Counted from the first letter of the stretch, positions 31,457 through 40,883 are shown. The stretch: 50,229 bases of DNA from Bryobacterales bacterium (GCA_003167255.1 PMTR01000182.1:1-50229); one strand, 5' to 3'. Made by a program: numbers and translations. The notes: generated from the sequence alone by a model not told the origin.

Positions 31457-31894
31457 ATGATGACGGGAAAGGAAGCTCGCGAGAAATTTCGCGAAACTAT
31501 CCGGGATGCTTTTGCCAGGGTGGTACGGGAGAGAAAAGGCCAACTCGAAAGTGCGGCTGCGGAGATCGGCTGCACTCGCCAGGCGTTGGAACAGTACGCG
31601 GCTGGCAGCAACGCCGGAGGTGACGTCGTGCTAATGGCTTTAGTGCGCTGGAACCTGCGGATCGGTATTGAGGACAAGAGTGGCGCTCCCGAAGAAAAGC
31701 GCCGTTGGGATTGCGGTGCCTTGCGGTCAAAGCCCCGGAAAACCGAGACGCAACAACCCATCCAGCTTAAGCTACCTCTTTTCCAAGCGATAGAGGATCT
31801 CGGCGAGCAAAACTTGGACGTGAGAATCCTAAAGAAGGAGGCCGGAAAGATCGAGTTGGGAGTGGAGATTACGTTTCCGAGGCGGTTGGCGTGA
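31457..31894 (+). CDS. Helix-turn-helix regulator of the insert
   Basis: A 145-residue protein with a helix-turn-helix at about residues 28-50 (GQLESAAAEIGCTRQALEQYAAG) of the XRE/Cro kind. A basic linker follows, then a C-terminal beta-rich segment (PLFQAIEDLGEQNLDVRILKKEAGKIELGVEITF) that may dimerise or bind a ligand. ATG at 31457 has no ribosome site because an operator ends five bases before it; the promoter predicts a leaderless message. It is divergent from the two-gene operon and is the only candidate to bind the four operators. A regulator cut by a protease, as in ImmR/ImmA, would fit the neighbour's HELGH motif, but this is inference. Confidence 0.8.
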   Translation: MMTGKEAREKFRETIRDAFARVVRERKGQLESAAAEIGCTRQALEQYAAGSNAGGDVVLMALVRWNLRIGIEDKSGAPEEKRRWDCGALRSKPRKTETQQPIQLKLPLFQAIEDLGEQNLDVRILKKEAGKIELGVEITFPRRLA

Positions 31895-32083
31895 GAAGCC
31901 TCGCGCCGGCTGCCCCGAGTACCGACGCTTCCCCGTTCCGTTTCCTTCTAGCCAGCGGTCCAGCCGATGGTAAAGACTTGCGATAGATTCCTCGTTCGGA
32001 ATGGGCGCGGCTGCCAACGGCTTGAGTCTGCGCGACGGCACACAGGATGAGCGATAAAACCAGGAAGAGTTGTCCGGGGATGG
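31895..32083. other. Gene-free right end of the insert
   Basis: Between the HTH gene and the second gyrB tail I see no gene, no hairpin and no tRNA or integrase remnant. If the insert came in by site-specific recombination, its right junction is near 32084. Confidence 0.5.
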
Positions 32084-32518
32084 TCGGCTTACGGCGTGAC
32101 GTTCCACGATTCCACCAACGCGGAACGCACGGTGGGCCTGGCGCTGGCGGCGCAGCCCGAGTACCGGCGGTTCCGTACGCTGGCCAGGACCATCGGCAAG
32201 TTCAACGAACCGCCGTTCGTGGTGGTGAAGAACGAGCACCGGGAGTCGCTGCCTAATTGGGGCGAGCTGCTGAACCACGTCAAGGCCGAGGGGAAGAAAG
32301 ACGCGTCGGTGCAGCGCTACAAGGGGCTGGGCGAAATGAACGCGGAGCAACTGGCGGAAACCACCATGAACCCGGAGAAGCGCACACTGCTGCAGGTGCG
32401 GCTGGAGGATGCGGTGGAGAGCGAAGAGATCTTCTCGACGCTGATGGGGGAAGATGTGGAGAGCAGAAGGAAGTTCATCGAGGATAACGCGCTGGACGTG
32501 AAGAATCTGGACGTGTGA
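32084..32518 (+). pseudogene. gyrB: Truncated gyrB: 3' end only
   Basis: The last ~140 codons of gyrB, from [17 protein letters not shown] to KNLDV and a stop, without the ATPase or TOPRIM parts. It cannot act as gyrase. The reading frame is fully open and differs from the intact gene's tail by one residue (Gly in place of the second Glu-type position of NWEELL) plus silent changes. That pattern means it came from a working gyrB and has not decayed much. Its codons are more G/C-ending than those of the left copy, matching the rest of gyrB, so this may be the original tail displaced by the insert. Confidence 0.93.
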
Positions 32519-32638
32519 GGAGGGGCGCGGGACGAATCGGTGTTTGTTGTCTGGGCTGCGGAGGGCTTGCGGCAGGCCGATTCTGTGAAGAGGTGGGGGA
32601 GCCTGGATGTCTCCGGGCGGGCTGGGCAGCACCGGAAA

Positions 32639-32678
32639 GCCGGCTAAAGCCGGCTGCGGCCAGAATTGGCCGCCCCAC
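32639..32678. repeat. Extragenic palindrome, family B, copy 1
   Basis: Two adjacent hairpins: GCCGGC-TAAA-GCCGGC and GCGGCCA-GAAT-TGGCCGC. The related unit at 41076-41116 keeps both stems with base changes on both sides of the stems. This looks like a REP-type family. Confidence 0.75.
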
Positions 32679-32736
32679 TCGGCAGCGAGTCAGCCAGCGG
32701 GAGAGAGCCGCCTACAACACAGTATCCGGATAGGTC

Positions 32737-34032
32737 TCACTGCTGGCGGTTGGGGGCGAGGGGTAGGCGGTCGACGTCGATCACCTGGAGTGTGTTGGAA
32801 CCGAAGTTGGTGAGGAAGAGCGTGTGGCCGTCGGCGGAAAGGGCCAATTCGCGCGGGAAGGCTCCGGCGGGGATGGTGCCCAGCTTAGGGTCCGCTCCCG
32901 CTTCCATCTTAGCGGCATCGAGAACCACGAGACTTTGCGGGGCGGTGGAGGCGCCGAAGCGGTTGGAGTTGCCGGCGATCACTTTGCGGCCGGCATCCAC
33001 CATGGCGATGGGCACGGGAGCGGTGCCTACCGAGGCTTCGCCGACGCGCGCGTGTTCGGCATCGGAGAGCAGTTTGGCGGTATCGAAGGCAAGCACGGCA
33101 TTGCTATTGCGCGCGGTGACATAGATGCGGGCGCCGTCGGGAGAGATGGCCATGCGGACGGGGCTGCAGCCGGCCGGGACACGCGCCACGACGGCTTGCG
33201 CGGGGTCTGTCGAGGCGCGGGCTACATCCATCACCATGACCGCACCCTCGGGGTTCGAGATCTCCGTGGTCGAGGGATCGCGGCCTTCCGGTTTGCAGGC
33301 CTTGGGCCAGTGCCAATCGGGCAGGGCAACCTGGCTGGTGGTATAGAGCCATTTGCCGTCGGGAGAGAATGTGAGCGCGATGGGGGCGTTGGCGACCGGA
33401 ATCTTTCCGACGATGGCATCGGCTTTGTAGCCGTTCGCGCGCGCGCGCTGGAGGTCGATGACGGTGATGGAGTGGGCGCGCTCTTCGCTGATGAACAGGA
33501 GTTTGTCGCCGGGCGAGACGTTGGCGTAGATGCTTTGGGAATTCGCGCCGTCGCTGAAGGATCCCAGGACGGGGTTGGAGTCGCCGGAGGCCATGCGCCC
33601 GACATCCAGAAAGACCGGGCCATCGCCGGCGGCGGCGATGAGCAACTTGCCATCGTGCGTCAATGCGAGGCCGGTGGGCGGCGATTTGAGCGGGACGACG
33701 CGGAGAAGTTCGATGCGTCCTTCGGCGCGCTTGAGGAGCGCAATGCCGGGGTTCTTTGCGGAGTCGTCGCCCATCAGTGAGACGAAGACCTGGCAACCGT
33801 CGGCCGATGGCCGCACCGCGAAGGGGCGCGAGGGAAGGGTGATGGTGACCGATGGCGAAGCGGCGGGGGCGTTGCAGTTGGACGGCTGGGCCGGTGAGAC
33901 TAGGGCGGTGAGGGCCATTAGCGCCAGTTCGGAACAGAGGTGTTGGGCGAGATACCGGCGATGGCGGACGGGGTCTGGTCCCTGGTGGACAGGCCAGGAG
34001 GCCTGTCCCACTTGGGTTGGTCGGTGGTGCAT
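32737..34032 (-). CDS. Seven-bladed beta-propeller protein (YncE/lactonase-like)
   Basis: About 400 residues of repeated propeller blades: SPDGKWLYTTSQ, SPDGARIYVTARNSNAVLAFD and SADGHTLFLTNFGSNTLQVIDVDRL, typical of YncE-like and lactonase-like exported proteins. Substrate unknown. The N-terminus is uncertain: the first codons after the ATG at 34032 are translated from the family A palindrome, so the true start is probably further in, near the hydrophobic LCSELALMALTALVSPAQP segment (an ATG at 33918), which reads like the core of a signal peptide. No good ribosome site supports either start. Confidence 0.8.
   Translation of the reverse strand: MHHRPTQVGQASWPVHQGPDPVRHRRYLAQHLCSELALMALTALVSPAQPSNCNAPAASPSVTITLPSRPFAVRPSADGCQVFVSLMGDDSAKNPGIALLKRAEGRIELLRVVPLKSPPTGLALTHDGKLLIAAAGDGPVFLDVGRMASGDSNPVLGSFSDGANSQSIYANVSPGDKLLFISEERAHSITVIDLQRARANGYKADAIVGKIPVANAPIALTFSPDGKWLYTTSQVALPDWHWPKACKPEGRDPSTTEISNPEGAVMVMDVARASTDPAQAVVARVPAGCSPVRMAISPDGARIYVTARNSNAVLAFDTAKLLSDAEHARVGEASVGTAPVPIAMVDAGRKVIAGNSNRFGASTAPQSLVVLDAAKMEAGADPKLGTIPAGAFPRELALSADGHTLFLTNFGSNTLQVIDVDRLPLAPNRQQ
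33988..34011 (-). repeat. Extragenic palindrome, family A, copy 2
   Basis: GACAGGCC-AGGA-GGCCTGTC followed by CCAC, the reverse orientation of the unit after dnaE. It falls where the propeller gene's 5' end has been read as coding. Confidence 0.85.
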
Positions 34033-34083
34033 GTGGAATTCATCATAACGCTGTGGGAGGCGAGGCTGGCAGGGCGGCGTTAA

Positions 34084-34623
34084 TTAACGAACAAACACCA
34101 GGGTCGGCCGGCCCTTGTACGTGGTCAGTTGCCATTCCCGGTACCCGCACTTCTCCGCGACGCGAATCGACGGGAGGTTCTCAGGGAAGATAATGCAGGC
34201 AGTCCGGGCTGGTCCGAAGTGCGCATCACCCCACCGAATGGCGGCGCGAACGGCCTCGGTCGCATAGCCCTTACCGTGGAATTGCGGGGCCAGTACCCAT
34301 CCGCTTTCCGGCTTGTCGTGGAGCGACGGCTCCAGGTCGCGCTTGTAATCGGCGAATCCAATCTCTCCCACAAAATTGCCGGTCGCCTTTTCCTCGACTA
34401 CCCAATAGCCGAAGCCGAGCAAGGCCCAATGGCCGACGTAACGCAGGAACTTGGTCCAGGCCTCCTCTTCGGTTAACGGCTGGCCGCCGATGTGCCGTGT
34501 GACGTTGGGGTCCGCCCACATAGCGGCGCTGGCGCTGAAATCGTCGAGCCGGTGGCCCCGCAGTTTGAGCCGCTCGGTTTCAAGGACCGGCACTTGTACA
34601 GGGTTATGAAGAGGACTGGGCAT
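34084..34623 (-). CDS. GNAT acetyltransferase, RimJ/RimL type
   Basis: A 179-residue protein: LETERLKLRGHRLDDFSA at the start, the cofactor-binding segment WVLAPQFHGKGYATEAVRAAIRWG at about 107-130 (Q/R-x-x-G-x-G/A form), and the closing NLPSIRVAEKCGYRE. These mark the RimJ/RimL branch that acetylates N-termini of proteins or small amines using acetyl-CoA. The actual substrate cannot be told. It stands alone between the propeller and the kinase genes. Confidence 0.92.
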   Translation of the reverse strand: MPSPLHNPVQVPVLETERLKLRGHRLDDFSASAAMWADPNVTRHIGGQPLTEEEAWTKFLRYVGHWALLGFGYWVVEEKATGNFVGEIGFADYKRDLEPSLHDKPESGWVLAPQFHGKGYATEAVRAAIRWGDAHFGPARTACIIFPENLPSIRVAEKCGYREWQLTTYKGRPTLVFVR

Positions 34624-34655
34624 GGGGACATTCTACTGCCGCCAGCCCCGGATAC

Positions 34656-37313
34656 TTACCGCTTCACTGGCACGCGCCGCTTCAACTCATCGAACCAGTT
34701 GTCGACGCCCACCATGCGCCGGCCACCCGGGTCCGTGCCACCGACCATCTCGACCAGGAATCGCTTGCCGTCCGGAGCCACGTCGAAAGTGGTGCCGAAT
34801 GTTCCCTTAATCAGCACCTTGGGCAACCCGAGTTGCAGGTGCGGCCCGGCTTGAAAGTCCACCGCCATGACTCCGCTCTCGCCCGTTAAAACCCTGTAGA
34901 ACAGCTCCCGGCCGCTGCGCGCCCACCGCACCGAATCTCCCCCTTGCGTGGAAACCCGCTCCTTGCCACCCGGCCCGGGGAAGGGTTGCACGTAGATTTC
35001 TGGTTGCCCGGTCTCCTGAGAGACGTATGCCACCCAGCGCCCGTCCGGGGAAACCTGGGCATCGGCTTCGTACGCTTGCGCATCGTGAAGCGGGTAAGGC
35101 TTGCCCGCCACACCGCCCGCCACCGGCAGCACCCAGATGCGCGACGGTTTCTTGTCGACGCCTTGCGAGTACAGCAGGAACTTCCCGTCCGGCGTCCACG
35201 AACTCGGCGTCGGCGCCGAATCGGTGGCCAGCAGTAGCTCCGGCTTTCCACTCCCGTCCGCCGGCACACAATAGATCCCTCTCTTCCCGTCCACTGTGGC
35301 GCTGTAGGTAATGCGACGCCCGTCGGGAGTCCAGATGGGATCAGCGTTTACTCCTCCGAAGGTCACGCGCGTTTTGATCTTCCGTTCCGTATCGAAGACC
35401 CAGATATCTTGCGGACTGCCGGCAGTGGTGGCGCTGGTGTAGACCCCGTTGGCGATCCGCCGGCCGTCGGGCGACAATCTTCCCGTGCCCCATAGCACCG
35501 TTTCCGAGATGGCCTGCTGCTGTTGGCCCTGCCGGTCCGCCCATCCCATGGTGGTTCCGCCTGCCCCTCCAGAGGTGCTTTCAATATAGACCAGCGAACC
35601 GCTATCGGAAAATGTGTATTCCGCCGTGCTCGAGGCCGGGCCGTTCGTGGATACGCCCTCAACCACCGGCGCCTCGGAGCCTGTTGCCGCCAGCCTTTCC
35701 GTGTCGAACGGCACGGCGAACAAGGTGGCTCCGCGATTGTATACCAGGTGGCCCGTAGGCACATAGCGTCCATCCTGCCCGTTGTTCGCCACTACGCGGT
35801 AGCCGCCCTTTTTCAGGTCGAGCACCGCGATCTGGCTGGCCGCCCCAGACTTGATTGTGAACAGCAGCGCCCGCGCGCCTGGCAGAAAGTGCGGGGCCAG
35901 GTGCGATGTCTCTCCCTTCTTGCTGTCGGGCGTGGTGAGTGTTTCCGGCGTGCCGCCTGCACTCGAGACTCGCATCAGGCCTTTGCCGCCGCTGAAGACG
36001 ATGGTTCCGTCGTCTCCCCAACTCACCCCGGAAGGCGACGTCACGTCCGCCAGCGTGATGGCCGTTCCCCCGGTGACGGGAATCTTCTTCAGCTTCACTT
36101 CCGCCATACCCATGAAGGCGACGATCCATTGGCCGTCGGGAGAAAAGTCCCCAGAATACATGTTGTCGGCACCGGGGAGCGGCTTGGGATCCACCTGGTC
36201 CATCATCCGCAAAACCAGGTGGGGGGTAGTGCCGGCAAGCTCCGAGAACTCCAGCCGCGTGCCGTCGTGCGAAAGCACCGGAATTCCAAAAAGTGCCTTT
36301 TGCGAATACGTCCAGCGCACCACCGCGCGCGGCTCAACCGTGGGGCGATGCAGCAGGGCCCAGCCCACCCCGGCGGCGGCAATCGCTACCGCCGCGGCCC
36401 ACCCCAGCCACCACATCCCTCCTGGCTGAGGCTGGACCGGCGCCGCCGCAGCCGGCTCATCGGGCGCATCTATCTCGATCCACGCATCGCCTATGTCCCG
36501 CAGCCGTTTTTTCGCGTCACGCTCCAGGCAGCGTTGCAACAGCCGCCGCACTTTGGGAGGCGTGCCGGCCGGCAACTGCTTCCAATCGATGTCCGCGCGC
36601 AATACCGCCGCCAGCGTGTCGGAAACCGTCTCGCCTTCAAACGTGGTCTTGCCCGTCAGCATCTCGCACAACACCACGCCGAAGGCCCAGATGTCGGCGC
36701 GCTTGTCCACCGGCTTGCCGCGCGCCTGCTCCGGGCTCATATATCCGGCCGTCCCCATGATCATGCCGGCGCGCGTGGCTTCCAGCGTCAGCGTGGGCGA
36801 GTTGGTGAGATTGCCGCCGGAAGCGGCCTCGGCTTCGAAGGCCTTGGCAAGGCCAAAGTCGAGCACCTTGACCTTGTTGTCCGCCGTCAGCTTAATATTG
36901 GCCGGCTTCAAATCGCGATGGACAATGCCTTTTTCGTGCGCCGCTTCGAGAGCATCCGCGATCTGGCGCGCCAGCAGCAGCGCCTCCTCGAGAGGAATCG
37001 GCCCGGCCGCGATTCGTTCCGCCAGCGTCGGCCCTTCCACCAACTCCATCACCAGAGCGCGCACGCCGCCGGCTTCTTCCAACCCGAAGATGGGTGCGAT
37101 GTTGGGATGGCTGAGCGACGCCAGCACCTGCGCTTCGCGTTGGAGGCGCGCCATGCGGTTGGCGTCGTCGGCGAGTGCGGCAGGCAGCGTCTTGATGGCG
37201 ACGTCGCGGTTCAAGCGCGAATCGTGGGCGCGGTAGACTTCGCCCATTCCGCCCGCGCCAAGCGGCGCCGTGATTTCGTAGGGACCCAAGCGAGTACCGG
37301 CTGATAGAGCCAT
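34656..37313 (-). CDS. Ser/Thr protein kinase with TolB-like propeller
   Basis: An 885-residue membrane kinase. Residues 1-275 form a Hanks-type kinase: GAGGMGEVYRAHD, VAIK, HRDLKPANI, DFGLAKAF and SPEQARGKPVDKRADIWAFG; the catalytic residues are all present. One membrane helix follows at about 300-325 (WWLGWAAAVAIAAAGVGWAL). The outer part is a TolB/WD40-like propeller with blades such as SPDGRRIANG and TPDGRRITYS. This architecture is common in Acidobacteria and senses external signals. The ATG at 37313 has AGGA upstream; earlier in-frame codons pass through a palindromic repeat and are rejected. Confidence 0.94.
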   Translation of the reverse strand: MALSAGTRLGPYEITAPLGAGGMGEVYRAHDSRLNRDVAIKTLPAALADDANRMARLQREAQVLASLSHPNIAPIFGLEEAGGVRALVMELVEGPTLAERIAAGPIPLEEALLLARQIADALEAAHEKGIVHRDLKPANIKLTADNKVKVLDFGLAKAFEAEAASGGNLTNSPTLTLEATRAGMIMGTAGYMSPEQARGKPVDKRADIWAFGVVLCEMLTGKTTFEGETVSDTLAAVLRADIDWKQLPAGTPPKVRRLLQRCLERDAKKRLRDIGDAWIEIDAPDEPAAAAPVQPQPGGMWWLGWAAAVAIAAAGVGWALLHRPTVEPRAVVRWTYSQKALFGIPVLSHDGTRLEFSELAGTTPHLVLRMMDQVDPKPLPGADNMYSGDFSPDGQWIVAFMGMAEVKLKKIPVTGGTAITLADVTSPSGVSWGDDGTIVFSGGKGLMRVSSAGGTPETLTTPDSKKGETSHLAPHFLPGARALLFTIKSGAASQIAVLDLKKGGYRVVANNGQDGRYVPTGHLVYNRGATLFAVPFDTERLAATGSEAPVVEGVSTNGPASSTAEYTFSDSGSLVYIESTSGGAGGTTMGWADRQGQQQQAISETVLWGTGRLSPDGRRIANGVYTSATTAGSPQDIWVFDTERKIKTRVTFGGVNADPIWTPDGRRITYSATVDGKRGIYCVPADGSGKPELLLATDSAPTPSSWTPDGKFLLYSQGVDKKPSRIWVLPVAGGVAGKPYPLHDAQAYEADAQVSPDGRWVAYVSQETGQPEIYVQPFPGPGGKERVSTQGGDSVRWARSGRELFYRVLTGESGVMAVDFQAGPHLQLGLPKVLIKGTFGTTFDVAPDGKRFLVEMVGGTDPGGRRMVGVDNWFDELKRRVPVKR

Positions 37314-37346
37314 AGGGAGTCCTAAAATTGTACTCCAATTCTGGAA

Positions 37347-37380
37347 CAAGGGCTTCGCCCTTGAAATCCCTGCGGGATTT
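37347..37380. repeat. Two adjacent perfect hairpins
   Basis: CAAGGGC-TTC-GCCCTTG (37347-37363) and AAATCCC-TGC-GGGATTT (37364-37380), both 7-bp perfect stems, directly joined, in the 5' flank of the kinase gene. They look like REP-type elements. Confidence 0.75.
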
Positions 37381-37450
37381 GGAAGGTAGGAGTCAGGAGG
37401 CAGAAGTGCGACGGGGCCTTTACATGTCAGGACCGAGGATAAGGCCGAAA

Positions 37451-37475
37451 TGACAGGCCAGGAGGCCTGTCCCAC
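37451..37475 (-). repeat. Extragenic palindrome, family A, copy 3
   Basis: GACAGGCC-AGGA-GGCCTGTC with flanking TGACAGG and CCCAC, same orientation as copy 2. It lies between the kinase gene and the zinc-ribbon gene. Confidence 0.85.
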
Positions 37476-37555
37476 TGGGCGTGCACACTGCGATCAGGGT
37501 TGGCCGGCGGAAGCGCCTGCCCCACTTCGCGACAAAGTCTGGTGAGACAAGCGGG

Positions 37556-38038
37556 CTAGAGTTTCTTGAAAAGTTTGTCGAAGGCGTTGCGGGCGTCGTC
37601 GGCGTTGCGCGGAGCGGGCGGGCCTGAATTGATGCTGGGCGCCGGCGGGGCGTTGGCGGTGCCTTCGCGGGCGACGGTGACGCGCGGCGAGAACATCGTG
37701 CAGTCGTTGGCCTTGTCCTTGAGGACGATGCGGACGGGGATGGGCTTCAGGCACTGGAAGCGAGTAGAGGGTTCGAAGTGCGAGCACTGCTTGCAGCAAT
37801 GCAGGTCGGCGTTGCACTTGGGGCAGGCGCCGGAAAAGCTCACATCGGGGGGAAGCGCCGTGGCGCAGTTGAAACAACGGGAGGCGGCCACGTGTTGCAC
37901 GAGGCGCGGCAGGCGGGGGCCGGTGATATCGATGGGGGGGCGGGGGCCTTGGGGCCTGGGGCCATCGGGGCGGGGACCCCGGGAGTCGCGGTCAGAATCC
38001 ATGTAGCCGTTTTGTCTATACTTGCGATCGCTGTCCAT
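37556..38038 (-). CDS. Zinc-ribbon-like protein of unknown function
   Basis: A 160-residue protein. The N-terminal 50 residues are Arg/Pro/Gly-rich and disordered in look (DSRGPRPDGPRPQGPRPP). The centre carries cysteines CFNCATAL, CPKCNADLHCCKQC and CTMF, which can bind one or two zinc ions. The C-terminal helix (NAFDKLFKKL) may bind a partner. I know no named family. The start may instead be the in-frame ATG at 38002 (MDSDRDSRG), since the first 12 residues repeat the same MDSDR motif. Confidence 0.75.
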   Translation of the reverse strand: MDSDRKYRQNGYMDSDRDSRGPRPDGPRPQGPRPPIDITGPRLPRLVQHVAASRCFNCATALPPDVSFSGACPKCNADLHCCKQCSHFEPSTRFQCLKPIPVRIVLKDKANDCTMFSPRVTVAREGTANAPPAPSINSGPPAPRNADDARNAFDKLFKKL

Positions 38039-38324
38039 GGGGAAGGTTGCTCCGTAAATTGCAGGCGGAAGAATGACTTTATGAAAACCCGATTACGAAC
38101 ACCCAGCGCCGGGTTGCATCCAACTCACATACGGCTTCCACGGCGGCCGGGCGGATTTTCAGAACACCGGCCGTTTGCGTGGGATAACCAGAGGGGGACT
38201 GCGGGATTCCCAGGGCGCAAGGCGCCAACGTGGCTTGGGACCCGCCTAAGCGTCAAACTCATATGTACCACGGATCGAGTCCGTTTGCACGCACCATCTT
38301 TTGGCCCTCTGGGACTTTTTATGC
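38039..38324. other. Gene-free gap
   Basis: I see no gene, promoter or strong hairpin here; the sequence lies upstream of the zinc-ribbon gene and downstream of the phosphorylase gene. Confidence 0.5.
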
Positions 38325-40883
38325 TTACCCGGGCGAACTCCATTTCAGCAAGCCGCCGGAGGGACGGGTCAAGGGGTCGTCAAAATGGTTGGGGCTAACG
38401 CGCAAAGCATAACCGAGGCGGCCGGTGCGCTCCGGGACGATATCCCGGCCGAAGAGGGCCACGCCATCGCGCTGCTCGACGGGAGGCAGAACGACAACCT
38501 CGGCATCTTCCAGGAAGCCGCTGGAATCGACGCGGCCCATGACCATTTCAACGCGTATATCGTCGGGGTTGAGGCCGGCCAGATCGATGGCGGCGCGCAC
38601 GGGAACGGCGGAGCCGCTGGTGAGTCCGACGACCGGAAACTGGCTGCCGGCTTCCACGAAACGGACGCGGTCCCAGACCTCGCGGATGCGCGCAGCCCAG
38701 CGGGCTTTTGCCCGCACGCGCTGATAGTGGCCTTCGCGCAAGTGGATGTGCTGCTGGTGGGCCGGGTCGTATAGTTCCGACATGTACTCACGCACCATGC
38801 GCCGGCAATCGAAGGCCGGCGTGATATGGATGAGCGACTGCTTCATGCGGCGCATCCATTCGCGCGGCGTGGTCTCGCGGCGTTCATAGAACATCGGCAC
38901 GATTTCGTTTTCGAGGAGGTAATAAATGGCGCTGGCGTGAAGGGCGTCCTGATCGGGCGAATAGGGTTCGCGCTCGCCAATGGCCCAGCCGCCGGAAATC
39001 TCATAGGCTTCGTCGAACCAGCCGTCGAGGATGCTGAGGTTGAGCACGCCATTGAGAGCGGCCTTCATGCCGCTGGTGCCGCAGGCCTCTTCGGCGCGGC
39101 GGGGATTGTTCAGCCAGAGATCCACGCTCTGCACCATTTCGCGGCCCACCTTCATGTCGTAGTCTTCGACGAAGACGACGTGCTTCCACAGGTCGGGATC
39201 GCGCGAAAGCTGCACCACGTCGCGGATGTAGCCTTTGCCGGGCTGGTCCTTGGGATGGGCCTTGCCCGCGATGACGACCTGGACGGGCATATCCTTATTC
39301 AACAAGATGCGCTTGAGACGTTCGACGTCGTGGAAGAGCAGGGTGGCGCGTTTATAGGTGGCAAAACGGCGCGCGAAGCCGATGGTGAAAGCGTTGGGGT
39401 CGAGGACTTCGCCGCTGCGGCGGACTTCGCCGGCGGAGGCCTGGCGGCGCAGGGCGGCGGAATGCTGGCGTTCGCGAACGAAGTTCACCAGGCGGCGTTT
39501 GCGGCGGCGGTGGGCTTCCAGCAACTCTTCGTCGGGAATCTCTTTGACATGCTCCCACAGGGTGGGGTCGTTGAAGCGGTCGCGCCAGTCGGGCTCCAGG
39601 TACTGGTCGTAGAGCACGGCCAGTTCGGCGTTGAGCCAACTGGGAAGGTGGACGCCGTTAGTGATGGAAGTGATGGGGACCTCCCACTGGGGCAGTTGGG
39701 GCCAGAGGTCCTGGAACATTTCCTGCGAGACCGAGCGGTGGAGGCGGCTGACGGCGTTGCGGTAGGCCGAGGTATTGAGGGCCAGCACGGCCATGGAGAA
39801 GGGCTCGTCGCGGTTGGCGGGATTGCGGCGGCCGAGCGCCATCAACTGCTGGAAATCGACCGCCACTTCCCGGCAGTATTCGGAGAAGTAGTGGTACATG
39901 ACGCCGGCGTCGAACAGATCGATGCCGGCGGGCACGGGGGTATGGGTGGTGAAGACGTTGCTGGCGCGGGCGGCCTCCAGCGCTTCGTCAAAGGCCAACT
40001 TTTCATCGCGCATGTAGATGCGGATCTGCTCCAGCGCGAGAAAAGCCGAGTGGCCTTCGTTCATGTGAAAGACGGTGGGCTTGAGGCCCATGGCATCGAG
40101 GGCCCGCATGCCGCCGATGCCGAGGACGATTTCCTGGCGGATACGCGTATCGTTATCGCCGCCGTAGAGCGAATCGGTAATGTCGCGGTCCTGCGGCAGC
40201 AGGTTTTCCGGAATGTTGGTATCGAGGAGGTAGAGCTGGATGCGGCCGACGTGGAGCTGCCAGACCTGGATGGAGATCTCGCCGGTGGGGAGCTTCACTT
40301 TGACTTTGAGGTCCCCTCCGGCCGAATCCTTGACGGGAGTGACCGGCAGGGTATAGAAATCGTTGACCGGGTAGCGTTCCTGTTGCCAGCCATCTGGATT
40401 GAGGAGCTGGCGGAAATAGCCTTTTTGATAGAGCAGGCCGAGGCCGATGAGGGGGTAGTCCTGATCGCTGCAGGATTTCAGGTGGTCGCCGGAGAGGATG
40501 CCGAGGCCGCCGGAATAGACCGGGAGACATTCGGTGAGGCCGTATTCGGCGGAGAAATAAGCGATCAGCTTGCCGTCGGGCGCGGGAGAGGACTTGCTGC
40601 GGGTGCGGGCGTCGAAGACCTCGCAAGCGCTGCCATAGAGGGCCAGATAGCGTTGATCGGCGCCGGCTTTTTCGAGGGTGCTTTGCGAGACGCGGCCGAG
40701 CATGAGGACGGGGTTGTATCCGCAGTCTCTCCAGAGAGCGGGATCCAGCCGGCGAAACACGGAGCGGACCAGTGGCGACCAACTCCAAAGGAGGTTATGG
40801 GCCAACTCCTCCATGCGGGAAAGCGATTCGGGTAACGCCGGACGCACCAGGAATTCCCGCAGCGGCTGAATGTGAAAGGGCAT
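38325..40883 (-). CDS. glgP: Alpha-glucan phosphorylase (GT35)
   Basis: An 852-residue enzyme of the short-chain alpha-glucan phosphorylase group. It starts with the DUF3417-type domain (LARNLLWSW-like text: MEELAHNLLWSWSPLVRSVFRRL) and has the catalytic core with FSAEYGLTECLPVYSGGLGILSGDHLKS near 120-147. The cofactor region is EEACGTSGMKAALNGVLNLSILDGWFDE, where the Lys of GMK holds pyridoxal phosphate. It releases glucose-1-phosphate from glycogen or maltodextrins. No glycogen synthesis or branching gene is adjacent. Confidence 0.95.
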   Translation of the reverse strand: MPFHIQPLREFLVRPALPESLSRMEELAHNLLWSWSPLVRSVFRRLDPALWRDCGYNPVLMLGRVSQSTLEKAGADQRYLALYGSACEVFDARTRSKSSPAPDGKLIAYFSAEYGLTECLPVYSGGLGILSGDHLKSCSDQDYPLIGLGLLYQKGYFRQLLNPDGWQQERYPVNDFYTLPVTPVKDSAGGDLKVKVKLPTGEISIQVWQLHVGRIQLYLLDTNIPENLLPQDRDITDSLYGGDNDTRIRQEIVLGIGGMRALDAMGLKPTVFHMNEGHSAFLALEQIRIYMRDEKLAFDEALEAARASNVFTTHTPVPAGIDLFDAGVMYHYFSEYCREVAVDFQQLMALGRRNPANRDEPFSMAVLALNTSAYRNAVSRLHRSVSQEMFQDLWPQLPQWEVPITSITNGVHLPSWLNAELAVLYDQYLEPDWRDRFNDPTLWEHVKEIPDEELLEAHRRRKRRLVNFVRERQHSAALRRQASAGEVRRSGEVLDPNAFTIGFARRFATYKRATLLFHDVERLKRILLNKDMPVQVVIAGKAHPKDQPGKGYIRDVVQLSRDPDLWKHVVFVEDYDMKVGREMVQSVDLWLNNPRRAEEACGTSGMKAALNGVLNLSILDGWFDEAYEISGGWAIGEREPYSPDQDALHASAIYYLLENEIVPMFYERRETTPREWMRRMKQSLIHITPAFDCRRMVREYMSELYDPAHQQHIHLREGHYQRVRAKARWAARIREVWDRVRFVEAGSQFPVVGLTSGSAVPVRAAIDLAGLNPDDIRVEMVMGRVDSSGFLEDAEVVVLPPVEQRDGVALFGRDIVPERTGRLGYALRVSPNHFDDPLTRPSGGLLKWSSPG

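Noticed and set aside
31895-32083. Integrase or att-site remnant, or another gyrB fragment, at the right end of the insert
   Set aside because: A shared CCCGAGTACCG near 31914 looks gyrB-like but is too short and the flanks do not match. I found no recombinase motif.
32096-32518. A functional small gene from the second gyrB tail
   Set aside because: It lacks the ATPase and TOPRIM parts and has no promoter or ribosome site of its own; its open frame follows from recent copying.
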